From Aliidiomarina shirensis (lineage in GTDB: Bacteria; Pseudomonadota; Gammaproteobacteria; Enterobacterales; Alteromonadaceae), in the NCBI RefSeq assembly GCF_003987345.1, contig NZ_PIPP01000001.1, positions 248,001 through 312,000 of the forward strand: 64,000 nucleotides of DNA, written 5' to 3'. This document shows positions 47,460-56,615 of the stretch, piece after piece (position 1 is the stretch's first letter; each line of letters opens with the position of its first letter). A program made the translations under genes and the position numbers. A model generated the notes under the pieces. That model ran no database searches, was not told the DNA's origin, and was given only the letters and a program-made list of their open reading frames with translations.

Positions 47460-48986
47460 TTACTTATCTTCTGTTTCCGCTGGCGGAACCGTACCTTCAG
47501 CACGTTGCTTGGCGATACGCTTTTCCCAAAAGTCAGCTTTTTTAATGCCGAGTTTCACTGGATCGAAAATGATCGGGCCACCGGCTTTTTTCTGCTCTTC
47601 ATAATCGCGTAGGCACATGATGGCCGGTTTCGCGACAAAGAAGATAGCTAAAATGCCGAGAATGTTGATCCACGCCATTAAGCCCACGCCGATATCACCA
47701 AGGTTCCAAATGTATCCAGAGCTATTAACCATGCCATAGGCCACCATAAACATAATAACCATTTTCACGATGAACAATGAAAAACGGTTTTTAATATAGC
47801 GGTTTAAGTACGCCACGTTGGTTTCAGCAATGTAGTAGTAAGCCAGGATGGTTGTGAAGGCGAAAAAGAATATAGCGACGCCCACGAAACCTTGCCCGAA
47901 ATTACCAAACACACTGGACAATGCGAGCTGCGTGAATGCAGGTGAGGCCACTTCAGTAGCAGCATCAACATTTTGTAGAATCAGCGCACCAGAAGCTTCC
48001 GTTACAATGTTGTATTGTTGCGTGATCAAGATCATTAACGCGGTAGCGGTACAGACAAACAGTGTATCTACATAAACCGAGAACGCCTGCACTAAACCTT
48101 GCTGCGAAGGGTGATCAACTTCTGCTGCAGAAGAGGCGTGTGGTCCAGTACCTTGACCCGCTTCATTCGAGTAAATACCACGTTTAACACCCCAACCGAT
48201 AGCGGCACCAAAACCGGCTTGCGCGGTGAACGCGTCGGTAAATATCATCGCGAATATGCCGGGCACTTGGTTTAAGTTCAGGAATACGATCACTAACGCC
48301 ATAATGATGTAGGCAAGCGCCATGAATGGCACGACAACTTGGGTGAAGTTTGCAATGCGGCGAATTCCGCCAAAGATAATAAAGCCAAGTACGATCAAGA
48401 TAACAGCTAGTGCAATTAATTTATTGCTACCCACATCGCCATAATCAGTAGTTACTAAATTACCGTCGCCAAACACGTGGGTTACGGCATTACCTACAGC
48501 GTTGGCTTGGATACCCGGTAGGAAGATACCACAGGCGACAATTGCAGATATGGCGAAAACGATGGCTAACCATTTTTGACCTAAAGCTTTTTCGAAGTAG
48601 TACGCAGGACCGCCTCGATATTGGCCATTTTCTTCAACTTTATAAATCTGACCGAGGGTAGATTCTGCATACGCTGTACTGGCACCTAAAAAGGCAACAA
48701 CCCACATCCAAAATACTGCACCAGGACCACCGAAACCGATAGCCGCGGCAACACCCGCGATATTACCTACACCCACACGGCCTGAGAGTGTTACCGCAAG
48801 CGCTTGGAATGATGAGATACCTTTGCTGGATTCGTTGGGGCTAAAGAGAAGTTTAACCATCTCTTTGAAATGACGAACCTGCGCAAAGCGGGTAAGTATT
48901 GAGTAAAATAAGCCTGCAGCTAAGCATAGAAATACTAAGGCTGGGCTCCAAATGATACTATTAAGTGTGCTGACCAGATTTTCCAT
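47460..48986 (-). CDS. Sodium:alanine (amino acid) symporter, AGCS family
   Basis: A 508-residue carrier with about eleven membrane segments that imports alanine or glycine with sodium. Signature segments: GVGNIAGVAAAIGFGGPGAVFWMW, KRGIYSNEAGQGTGPHASSAAEVDHPSQQG and the long WxxxLxxxF helices. The C-terminal 55 residues are charged and soluble. GAGAGGA precedes the ATG. With ald it links alanine uptake to catabolism, but substrate specificity is inferred. Confidence 0.95.
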   Translation of the reverse strand: MENLVSTLNSIIWSPALVFLCLAAGLFYSILTRFAQVRHFKEMVKLLFSPNESSKGISSFQALAVTLSGRVGVGNIAGVAAAIGFGGPGAVFWMWVVAFLGASTAYAESTLGQIYKVEENGQYRGGPAYYFEKALGQKWLAIVFAISAIVACGIFLPGIQANAVGNAVTHVFGDGNLVTTDYGDVGSNKLIALAVILIVLGFIIFGGIRRIANFTQVVVPFMALAYIIMALVIVFLNLNQVPGIFAMIFTDAFTAQAGFGAAIGWGVKRGIYSNEAGQGTGPHASSAAEVDHPSQQGLVQAFSVYVDTLFVCTATALMILITQQYNIVTEASGALILQNVDAATEVASPAFTQLALSSVFGNFGQGFVGVAIFFFAFTTILAYYYIAETNVAYLNRYIKNRFSLFIVKMVIMFMVAYGMVNSSGYIWNLGDIGVGLMAWINILGILAIFFVAKPAIMCLRDYEEQKKAGGPIIFDPVKLGIKKADFWEKRIAKQRAEGTVPPAETEDK

Positions 48987-49266
48987 CAGATCCTCTCGTG
49001 GTTGTTATTGTTTTGTTACTCGTACTTTGCCACAGTTCAACAGAAAGCTCTACGCTATTCCGAACACAAAACCTCGTCAAACACGCTGCTGGTCGAAAAC
49101 TAGATGGAATATAGCGCAATTAAGCATATAGAATCGGAATCGAGTGATGACCCTGAGCTTACAGGCTGCTATGATAAGGTTTGGCGTGTTTACGTTAGCG
49201 AACCTAATTTTTATCGTTAACGTATTAGCTAAGCATTTTATAAATTTTAGGTTAGGTGATTTTTAT

Positions 49267-49599
49267 ATGGCAATTATAAGTTGCCCTGGCTGCGGTAAAA
49301 AAGTTTCTGATAGAGCTGCAGTGTGTGGTGAATGCGGCTTTATGCTTGGCGCTCATGATGTTGAAAGCTTAGCGCGAAAGGCGCAAAATCAACGTTCGAT
49401 TAAAGTAAGCAAATTAGTGAGCCATCAAATGCTCGCTATTTTACTTTTTATAGCGGGTATTACGGGTACTTTCTATGATTGGACGCAAGTTGAAGGTTGG
49501 CAGTTTATGCCACATATCTCCCTTGCTGTTTCTGTGCTTAGCTTTATTTGGTACTTAGTAACCCGTGCCCGCATTTATATTCTTAAGCGACAGCGATAA
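49267..49599 (+). CDS. Small zinc-ribbon membrane protein
   Basis: A protein of about 110 residues with an N-terminal zinc ribbon (CPGCGKKVSDRAAVCGECGF) and two membrane segments near residues 54-70 and 82-100. The frame is open from 49144, but MAIISCPGCG at 49267 is where relatives start and puts the ribbon first. The family is uncharacterised. The gene is followed after two bases by yeaC and probably leads the run to prc. Confidence 0.75.
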   Translation: MAIISCPGCGKKVSDRAAVCGECGFMLGAHDVESLARKAQNQRSIKVSKLVSHQMLAILLFIAGITGTFYDWTQVEGWQFMPHISLAVSVLSFIWYLVTRARIYILKRQR

Positions 49600-49601
49600 T
49601 T

Positions 49602-49925
49602 ATGCAGTACGATGACGCCCTTAGGGCGATGACACCAGAAATATATGAACGAATGAAGAATGCAGTAGAAACTGGCCGCTGGCCGGATGGAAACAAACTT
49701 ACTGCGGTTCAGCTTGAAAATGCGATGGAGCTTGTGATGGTTTACCAAGCTAAGCGTTTACAACAAGATGATCATTTCACGATTGCCCCGTCTGGCGAAC
49801 TCTTAATGAAAACCAAAGGTGATTTCCGTGCGGAGCTGCGCTTGCGTGCCGGCTCTGATATTGCGCGTTTTAATATAAATGATGCGTTAGGTAATGCTAA
49901 TAGCGATTCGGATACGGAGAAATAA
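49602..49925 (+). CDS. yeaC: YeaC family protein (DUF1315)
   Basis: A 107-residue soluble protein matching the YeaC/DUF1315 family of unknown function; MTPEIYERMKNAVETGRWPDG is the distinctive segment. It lies two bases after the zinc-ribbon gene and five bases before the fRMsr gene, so all are likely co-transcribed. Confidence 0.85.
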   Translation: MQYDDALRAMTPEIYERMKNAVETGRWPDGNKLTAVQLENAMELVMVYQAKRLQQDDHFTIAPSGELLMKTKGDFRAELRLRAGSDIARFNINDALGNANSDSDTEK

Positions 49926-49930
49926 AACCA

Positions 49931-50416
49931 GTGTTTGTTACCGAAACTCCTACAGAAAAAGGTAATGCCGAGCATTACCAAAGTTTACAGCAGCAACTAA
50001 GTGCTTTAGTGGCTGGTGAACCGAATTTAATTGCAAATCTAGCTAATATCAGTGCTGTGCTCTTTGACCAACTGGACAACCTAAATTGGCTTGGCTTCTA
50101 TCTTGCTGAGGGTGAAGAGCTGGTTCTTGGTCCGTTTCAAGGCAAAGTGGCTTGCGTGCGTATTCCTTTTGGAAAGGGCGTTTGTGGCACGGCGGCGAGT
50201 AGCCAAACAATTCAGCGTATAGCCGATGTGCATGAATTTCCCGGACACATCGCCTGTGATGCGGCAAGTAATTCAGAAATTGTATTACCCATTGTAGTGG
50301 ACGGCAAAACCGTTGCGGTGTTGGATATTGATAGCCCCATAACAAACCGTTTTACTGATATCGATGAAGCAGGGCTTGCGGCTTTGCTTCCCTTGCTCGC
50401 AAGCTTGAATTGGTAA
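49931..50416 (+). CDS. msrC: Free methionine-(R)-sulfoxide reductase (GAF domain)
   Basis: A 161-residue single GAF domain enzyme that reduces free Met-R-O. The three catalytic cysteines C75, C85 and C109 have the same spacing as E. coli MsrC (84, 94, 118). It starts with GTG. It complements MsrB at 44 kb, which repairs protein-bound methionine. Confidence 0.93.
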   Translation: MFVTETPTEKGNAEHYQSLQQQLSALVAGEPNLIANLANISAVLFDQLDNLNWLGFYLAEGEELVLGPFQGKVACVRIPFGKGVCGTAASSQTIQRIADVHEFPGHIACDAASNSEIVLPIVVDGKTVAVLDIDSPITNRFTDIDEAGLAALLPLLASLNW

Positions 50417-50420
50417 GCTA

Positions 50421-50723
50421 ATGGAAATATTTGATGTTCGCCCATATTTGGTATCTATTCATGATATGGAATTTTTTGAAGACGATGCTGAACAGGCTGC
50501 GGATAACTTAAATGCGATGTTGTATGCCATTGTTCGTGAAGCAGAAACAAGCGATTATTGGGATGCGGAAAAAATTGAACAACTTGTTAGTGAAGTATCT
50601 GATATGTGGGTCCGTGAACTTGGGCTGATTGAATCAGAAGTAGATGAATTAGAAGATTATATAACTCACTTGGTACATCGAATCGAACAAGATGGCCAGA
50701 ATGAACAGCTCGATGAAGGTTAA
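50421..50723 (+). CDS. Small acidic protein of unknown function
   Basis: A 100-residue, strongly acidic, soluble protein (about one third D or E). It is helical in look (MEFFEDDAEQAADNLNAMLY and DMWVRELGLIESEVDELED) and not a recognised family. It starts five bases after msrC and ends four bases before proQ, so it is certainly translated with them. Confidence 0.65.
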   Translation: MEIFDVRPYLVSIHDMEFFEDDAEQAADNLNAMLYAIVREAETSDYWDAEKIEQLVSEVSDMWVRELGLIESEVDELEDYITHLVHRIEQDGQNEQLDEG

Positions 50724-50727
50724 TTAA

Positions 50728-51432
50728 ATGGAAAACACGGCAAAACTCTCCACTAGTAAAGAAGTGATTGCATATTTGGCAACACAGTTCCCAACGTGCT
50801 TCACTCTCGAAGGAGAGGCACGACCGCTTAAAATTGGCATCTTTGACGATTTAGCTACTCGGCTTGCGGATGATGAGAAAGTCAGTAAAACACGCCTGCG
50901 CTCAGCGCTACGTCAGTATACTGGTTCTTGGCGTTATCTACGTGGCGTTAAAGCCGGCGTTGAGCGGGTTGACTTAGACGGCAACGATGCCGGTTTAGTT
51001 GAAGCTGACCATGAAGAGCACGCACAACTGCAATTGACCGAATCACAAGAGCGAGCGAAAGCGAAACGTGCAGAACGTGCGGCGGAAAGCAAAGCTGCTG
51101 CGACAAAAGCCCGTGCAGCTAAGAACAAAGACGCGCAAGATAGTGTCAGAAAGGATAAGGGTGGAAAAGCGAAGGGTGGTACAAAACCAAAATCTCGCCG
51201 TAGTAACCCATTAGGTAGTTCAGGTACAGACAAAGCGGGCAAGCCCAAAGTATCCGGTCCATTAGAGGTGATACAGCCTGATCAAGTTAAAGTAGGTCAA
51301 GCTGTACAGATTAAAGTAGGTAGCTTTCCCGTAACAGGTACCATAACTGAGATTGATAAAAATGACGCACAAGTTCAGTTGCCAACCGGTATGTCGGTTC
51401 GCGTGCAGTTAACTGATTTGTTTAGCGTTTGA
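50728..51432 (+). CDS. proQ: RNA chaperone ProQ
   Basis: A 234-residue RNA-binding protein. N-terminal FinO/ProQ domain (6-110) with LATQFPTCFTLEGEARPLKIGIFDDL and RLRSALRQYTGSWRYLRGV; a long alanine/lysine-rich linker (110-170); and a C-terminal Tudor-like SH3 domain (QAVQIKVGSFPVTGTITEIDKNDAQVQLPTGMSVRVQL). It binds small RNAs and structured 3' ends. prc follows in 11 bases, as in E. coli. Confidence 0.96.
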   Translation: MENTAKLSTSKEVIAYLATQFPTCFTLEGEARPLKIGIFDDLATRLADDEKVSKTRLRSALRQYTGSWRYLRGVKAGVERVDLDGNDAGLVEADHEEHAQLQLTESQERAKAKRAERAAESKAAATKARAAKNKDAQDSVRKDKGGKAKGGTKPKSRRSNPLGSSGTDKAGKPKVSGPLEVIQPDQVKVGQAVQIKVGSFPVTGTITEIDKNDAQVQLPTGMSVRVQLTDLFSV

Positions 51433-51443
51433 TAGGAGTATGA

Positions 51444-53519
51444 ATGATTAAGCAGGTTGTACAACGAGTAGCTTTAGTTTCAGCGTTACTTTTTAGTGTG
51501 GCGTTTACTAATGCGCCTGTATTTGCGCAAGATGATGAGCGTTACAGTGTAAGTGATATTCCAACGTTACAGCCGGAATCTCAACACGTTGCGGCAAGCC
51601 GCCGGATAGCTGCTTATTTCACTCGTTATCACTATAGCAACGTTGAGCTTGATGCTGAGATGTCTCAGCAAATCTTTGACCGCTATTTCGAGCAACTTGA
51701 TTATAATCGCATGTTTATGCTGGCCAGCGATATTGAGAAGTTCAGTGAGCACCGTGATAATTTTCATGAAGCGCTTATTGAAGGTGAGCTAGCTGTTGCC
51801 TTTGCGATTCATCAACTGAATATGGAACGCCGTTTCGAACGCTTTGAATTTGCGCTAGAGCATGTAGCAAGTATTGACGATGAATTTGATTTTGACGAAG
51901 AAGGTGCTGAATACCAATTTGATCGCACCGAAGCGGAGTGGGCTAGCAGCGAAGAAGAGCTGAATGACATTTGGCGTAAGCGAGTACAAAGTGATGCCCT
52001 CAATTTAGCGTTGGCGGGCCGCACACCAGAGGAAATAATTGAGAACCTTGAGCGTCGCTATCGGTCAGCACAGCAGCAGATAACACAGTATAAAAGCGAA
52101 GATGCATTCCAATCAGTAATGAATGCGTTCGCACGCAGTGTCGATGCACACACGAGCTACTTATCCCCACGTAACGCCGAACGTTTTCAGCAAAACATGA
52201 ATCTCTCACTCGAGGGAATAGGTGCGGTTTTGCAAGCAGAGTATGATTATACCGTTATTCGTTCATTAGTGCCGGGCGGCCCAGCTGAGCGTTCAGATGA
52301 GCTGGCACCAAATGATAGAATTATTGCTGTTGCGCAGGGTGACCAAGAGTTTGTAGATGTTATTGGTTGGCGCCTTGATGACGTTGTGGAGCTTATCAAA
52401 GGGCCGAAAGGTAGCGTGGTTCGCTTACAAGTATTAAAAGAAAGTGACGGCTCCGGTGCTGCACCTAAATCAGTTGAAATCGTTCGCGAAGAGGTGCGGT
52501 TAGAAGATCGGGAAGCAAAACTTACCTATGAAACGAGTAACACTGGCGAAAAATTTGCCGTTATTACCATCCCAGGCTTCTACAATAAATTAACCGATGA
52601 TGTACGTGCGCTGCTGATAGAAGTGAATGCAGAACCGGAGCTTTCGGGTTTAGTTGTCGATTTACGTGGCAACGGCGGTGGTGCGCTAAATGAATCTATT
52701 ACCTTAACCGGTTTGTTCATTCCTTCAGGCCCAGTTGTTCAAGTTCGTGAAAGCAGCGGCCGCGTGGACGTGAGTGGCGATCCTGATCCGGATGTTGTGT
52801 ACGATGGGCCGATGGTTGTGATGGTGGATCGCTTTAGTGCTTCGGCATCAGAAATTTTTGCGGCGGCTTTACAGGATTATCGCCGTGCTCTTATTGTTGG
52901 TGAAAATACCTTTGGTAAAGGTACAGTTCAGCAACATCGTGGTTTGCAGCGCCGTTTTGATTTAGGTAGCAACCCGATGGGCAGCGTACAGTATACGATG
53001 GCTAAATTTTATCGGATTAACGGCGGTTCAACACAGCATAAAGGGGTAGTACCCGATATCGCATTCCCAAGTTTGGTGGATCCGGAAGAGTTTGGCGAGA
53101 GCCGTGCTGATAATGCATTACCTTGGGATCAGATAGATCCAGTGCAGTTCCGGGCGTTTAACTTTGTAAATAACGCGCTGATTGATAAGTTGAATAACGA
53201 ACACACACTTAGAATTTCAGATGATAAAGAATTTGAATTTATCGCCGAGGATGTTGAACGTTATCAGGAAATGCGTGATCGCAAATCGATTTCCCTGGTG
53301 CGTGCAGAGCGAGAAGCGGAAACCGAGGCCGATCAAGCACGTAACCTTGAACGCATTAATATGCGGTTGCAACTAGCCGGCTTAGAACCAGTAGAATCAC
53401 TTGATGGGGTTGATGAAGCTTATCGTTCTCCTGATGTATTCCTTCGCGAAGCGATAGAAGTTGCTGCTGATTATGTGCACGTGATGAATGGTGGTAGCCG
53501 AAACGTTAAGAATGACTAG
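51444..53519 (+). CDS. prc: Tail-specific protease Prc
   Basis: A 691-residue periplasmic serine protease of family S41. Signal peptide ends AQ at residue 29, then the N-terminal helical domain, PDZ domain (LEGIGAVLQAEYDYTVIRSLVPGGPAERS) and protease domain. By alignment with the E. coli enzyme the catalytic serine is S467 in SASAS and the lysine K492 in TFGKGT, 25 residues apart as expected. Prc cuts from the C-terminus, for example PBP3 and MepS. GATAGGAG precedes the ATG. It ends in a terminator. Confidence 0.96.
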   Translation: MIKQVVQRVALVSALLFSVAFTNAPVFAQDDERYSVSDIPTLQPESQHVAASRRIAAYFTRYHYSNVELDAEMSQQIFDRYFEQLDYNRMFMLASDIEKFSEHRDNFHEALIEGELAVAFAIHQLNMERRFERFEFALEHVASIDDEFDFDEEGAEYQFDRTEAEWASSEEELNDIWRKRVQSDALNLALAGRTPEEIIENLERRYRSAQQQITQYKSEDAFQSVMNAFARSVDAHTSYLSPRNAERFQQNMNLSLEGIGAVLQAEYDYTVIRSLVPGGPAERSDELAPNDRIIAVAQGDQEFVDVIGWRLDDVVELIKGPKGSVVRLQVLKESDGSGAAPKSVEIVREEVRLEDREAKLTYETSNTGEKFAVITIPGFYNKLTDDVRALLIEVNAEPELSGLVVDLRGNGGGALNESITLTGLFIPSGPVVQVRESSGRVDVSGDPDPDVVYDGPMVVMVDRFSASASEIFAAALQDYRRALIVGENTFGKGTVQQHRGLQRRFDLGSNPMGSVQYTMAKFYRINGGSTQHKGVVPDIAFPSLVDPEEFGESRADNALPWDQIDPVQFRAFNFVNNALIDKLNNEHTLRISDDKEFEFIAEDVERYQEMRDRKSISLVRAEREAETEADQARNLERINMRLQLAGLEPVESLDGVDEAYRSPDVFLREAIEVAADYVHVMNGGSRNVKND

Positions 53520-53585
53520 CGCGGATTTTCATTCCAATAGTTGTGCGTTTTGGATATAAAAAACCTACAAAATCAGTATAAAATG

Positions 53586-53617
53586 AAATAAGGGCTTGCC
53601 GTGGCAGGCCCTTATTT
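53586..53617 (+). terminator. Terminator after prc
   Basis: A 15-base stem with one G-U pair (AAATAAGGGCTTGCC / GGCAGGCCCTTATTT), two-base loop plus ends, T run. Confidence 0.88.
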
Positions 53618-53681
53618 GTAAGTTAGCACCCTATAAAAATTAATATTGCCGAAAAACCATAACAATAACGGTACTCGCTTT

Positions 53682-55064
53682 ATGACAATAGAACGTTCCA
53701 CAAATAATCGCTGGTCGAGTAATTTTTCCTTCGTACTCGCCGCTACAGCTGCTGCAGTAGGCCTTGGAAATATTTGGAAGTTTCCCTATATCATGGGAGA
53801 AAATGGCGGTGGCGCCTTTGTGCTGCTGTATTTGCTGTTTATCTTTCTGATTGGTGTCCCGGTTTTGATGGCGGAAGTGCTGATTGGTCGTCGAGGCCGT
53901 AATTCCCCTGGATACGCAGCGGCTAAGCTGGCACGTGAATCGGGCGTGAGCCCAGCATGGCAGATAACGGGCTGGATGGGCCTCAGTGCTGGTTTCATTA
54001 TTCTTACTTTCTATGCGGTTATCGCGGGTTGGGCGCTCTCTTACGTAGTTAAAAGTGTAAAAGGTACGTTTGTTGATGCGACACCGGAAACGGTTTCAGC
54101 TACCTTCGGTGCTATGGTGAGTTCAGCACCTGAACTCTTACTTTTCACCACACTTTTGATCGTAGCTACTGTGTTTGTTGTCGGTAAAGGTTTTAAAAAT
54201 GGCCTCGAGCGTGCCGTAACCTACCTTATGCCGTTACTGCTTGGTTTATTGATTATTATTGCGCTCTATGCCGCTCACATCGGCGATTTTTCCGCAGCGT
54301 TCAAGTTCATGTTTTACCCGAATTTTTCAGCGTTAACGACACAGGGCGCGTTGATAGCTCTCGGACATGCATTCTTTACGCTTAGTTTGGCATCCGGTGT
54401 GATGATTATTTACGGTGCTTATTTGCCCAAGGGCGCTTCAATTGTTCGTACCTCAATATGGATTGCATTGGCCGATACGGTGGTGGCGCTGATCGCTGGC
54501 CTAGCGATATTCCCGATTGTATTTGGCTTTGGCTTAACACCGGGTGAAGGCCCAGGGCTTATATTCCAAACTTTACCGTTAGCATTCGCGAATATGCCAT
54601 TTACCACGCTGATATCAACGTTGTTCTTTGTCATGCTAGTGTTAGCGGCATTCACTTCAGCGATTGCCATGATCGAGGCATCAGTTGCGTTTGCGGAAGA
54701 ACGCTTACGGATTAAACGCTGGCAAGCCGCCATTACTTCGGGCACGGTACTTTGGATTCTGAGCTTAGGTACAGTATTTTCGTTGAGTGGCGCGGGTTGG
54801 GCCCAGCTCGATTGGAACTTCTTTGGCAAGGAACTCGATAGTATTTTTGCTGCTATTGATCATCTCGCATCAAATATCTTATTGCCATTAGGTGGTTTCA
54901 TGGCAGCGGTATTTACAGGTTGGGTAATGAAAAGACGCTTTACCGAAGAAGAGCTCAATATGAGTAAAGTGGGTTATAGAATATGGCAATTCTGTGTGCG
55001 CTATTTAGCACCTGTTGCTATTATTTTTATTTTCTTGCAGTTACTTGGCATCATCAACTTTTAA
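53682..55064 (+). CDS. Neurotransmitter:sodium symporter (NSS) family transporter
   Basis: A 460-residue sodium-dependent carrier with twelve predicted segments. The NSS signature is clear: AAVGLGNIWKFPYIMGENGGGAFVLLY, then GVPVLMAEVLIGRRGR. In known members (LeuT, TnaT, MhsT) this family imports hydrophobic amino acids with two sodium ions. An upstream TTG at 53646 would add 12 residues. The substrate cannot be told. nhaC starts 26 bases after the stop, so both are probably one operon. Confidence 0.92.
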   Translation: MTIERSTNNRWSSNFSFVLAATAAAVGLGNIWKFPYIMGENGGGAFVLLYLLFIFLIGVPVLMAEVLIGRRGRNSPGYAAAKLARESGVSPAWQITGWMGLSAGFIILTFYAVIAGWALSYVVKSVKGTFVDATPETVSATFGAMVSSAPELLLFTTLLIVATVFVVGKGFKNGLERAVTYLMPLLLGLLIIIALYAAHIGDFSAAFKFMFYPNFSALTTQGALIALGHAFFTLSLASGVMIIYGAYLPKGASIVRTSIWIALADTVVALIAGLAIFPIVFGFGLTPGEGPGLIFQTLPLAFANMPFTTLISTLFFVMLVLAAFTSAIAMIEASVAFAEERLRIKRWQAAITSGTVLWILSLGTVFSLSGAGWAQLDWNFFGKELDSIFAAIDHLASNILLPLGGFMAAVFTGWVMKRRFTEEELNMSKVGYRIWQFCVRYLAPVAIIFIFLQLLGIINF

Positions 55065-55089
55065 TCTTTAGTTAATACGGAAACGATTT

Positions 55090-56559
55090 ATGACGGTTAC
55101 TCCAAAACGTCCTTCATATTTGCAAGCTTTGTTACCATTGCTTGCCTTAATTGTGATGCTAAGTAGTTCGGTGTATTTGTTTGGTGAAGATTCATCTTAT
55201 GGGCCAAACCAGATCGCATTGTTAATTGCAGCGGCTATCGCCACATTAATCGCCTTTCAAAATGGCCATCGCTGGGAAAATATTGAGAGTGGAATAACCT
55301 CAGGCATATCAGTGGCTTTGGGTGCTATTCTTATTATTTTAATGGTCGGTTCGTTAATAGGTACTTGGTTATTAGCAGGTATCGTGCCCACCATGATTTA
55401 TTATGGTTTAGAGCTTTTAAGCCCCAGTTGGTTTTATGCCGCCACGTGTATTATTTGTGCCATCGTGGCGTTATCGATTGGTAGTTCGTGGACTACAGCA
55501 GCAACCATAGGTGTTGCCTTAATCGGCGTTGCTACGGGGATGGAGCTATCGTTGCCGATCACGGCAGGTGCGGTGATTTCTGGAGCCTACTTTGGCGATA
55601 AAATGTCGCCGTTGTCGGATACCACGAACCTAGCTCCCGCAGTAGCTGGCTCTGAGTTATTTGCGCATATTCGCTATATGACATGGACAGCGTTACCAGC
55701 TCTGGGTATTTCAATTGTATTGTTTTTGATTCTCGGCTTTAGTGCCGGTGGTGAAGCTAACCTTGATTCGCTTGTAGTGATGCAAAATGAGCTGAGCGAT
55801 ATATTCAATATTAGCCCGATTATGTTAGTACCACTTGCCATTCTATTTGCATTGGCGGCCATGAAGAAGCCGGCGTTACCTTCAATTCTAATTGGTGCGT
55901 TAGTGGGTGGTTTATGGGCGTTGCTATTTCAAAGTGATGTTATCGCGAGTTTAGCCAACGCCGAACGCACAAATTTTGTAGTGGCTGCCGTTGAAGTTGT
56001 GTGGCTGGCACTTGCAAGCGGTGTTTCAATCGAAGCTGAAAACGCAGAACTAAGCTCACTCATCAGTGGTGGCGGTATGGCGAGTATGACCAATACCGTT
56101 TGGTTGATTATCAGCGCGATGACCTTCGGCGCAGTAATGGAAACGAGTGGGGCACTCCAGAAGCTCATTCGCGGTATATTGAAGCTGGTAAAATCAACGG
56201 GCTCATTGGTTACGGCTACCGTTTTTACCTGCTTTGGTGCAAACGTACTTACTGCTGATCAATATATGGCCATCGTACTTCCAGGTCGGATGTATCGCGA
56301 AGCCTATGCGGAAGCAGGTTTAGATCCGCGTGTGCTATCACGCACGCTCGAATCTAGCGGTACGATTACATCGGCACTTATTCCATGGAACACTTGTGGT
56401 GCTTATATGTTCTCGGTGCTTGGTGTTTATCCACTGCATTATGCGCCGTTTGCATTCTTCTTATTGTTAGTGCCAATGCTCACGATCATTTATGCATACA
56501 CTGATTTCAAAATCCTGAAGCTCAATAGCTCGGAAGTTCCGGCGCAACCAGCGCGTTAA
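55090..56559 (+). CDS. Na+/H+ antiporter NhaC family
   Basis: A 489-residue antiporter with about eleven to twelve segments. Recognised by the SSWTTAATIGVALIGVA and GAYFGDKMSPLSDTTNLAPAVAGSELF motifs and by SGTITSALIPWNTCGAYMF near the C-terminus. Members exchange sodium, or in some cases malate/lactate. Next to an NSS importer it may recycle the sodium brought in by amino-acid uptake. AAACG before the ATG is a weak ribosome site. Confidence 0.92.
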   Translation: MTVTPKRPSYLQALLPLLALIVMLSSSVYLFGEDSSYGPNQIALLIAAAIATLIAFQNGHRWENIESGITSGISVALGAILIILMVGSLIGTWLLAGIVPTMIYYGLELLSPSWFYAATCIICAIVALSIGSSWTTAATIGVALIGVATGMELSLPITAGAVISGAYFGDKMSPLSDTTNLAPAVAGSELFAHIRYMTWTALPALGISIVLFLILGFSAGGEANLDSLVVMQNELSDIFNISPIMLVPLAILFALAAMKKPALPSILIGALVGGLWALLFQSDVIASLANAERTNFVVAAVEVVWLALASGVSIEAENAELSSLISGGGMASMTNTVWLIISAMTFGAVMETSGALQKLIRGILKLVKSTGSLVTATVFTCFGANVLTADQYMAIVLPGRMYREAYAEAGLDPRVLSRTLESSGTITSALIPWNTCGAYMFSVLGVYPLHYAPFAFFLLLVPMLTIIYAYTDFKILKLNSSEVPAQPAR

Positions 56560-56573
56560 ATAAATCGCACCAA

Positions 56574-56599
56574 AAAACGCAGGCTTCGGCCTGCGTTTT
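56574..56599 (+). terminator. Terminator between nhaC and pepN
   Basis: AAAACGCAGGC-TTCG-GCCTGCGTTTT, C(UUCG)G tetraloop, T tract. It lies 17 bases before the pepN start, so pepN needs its own promoter overlapping it or read-through. Confidence 0.92.
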
Positions 56600-56615
56600 C
56601 GTAAGGACTCATATC

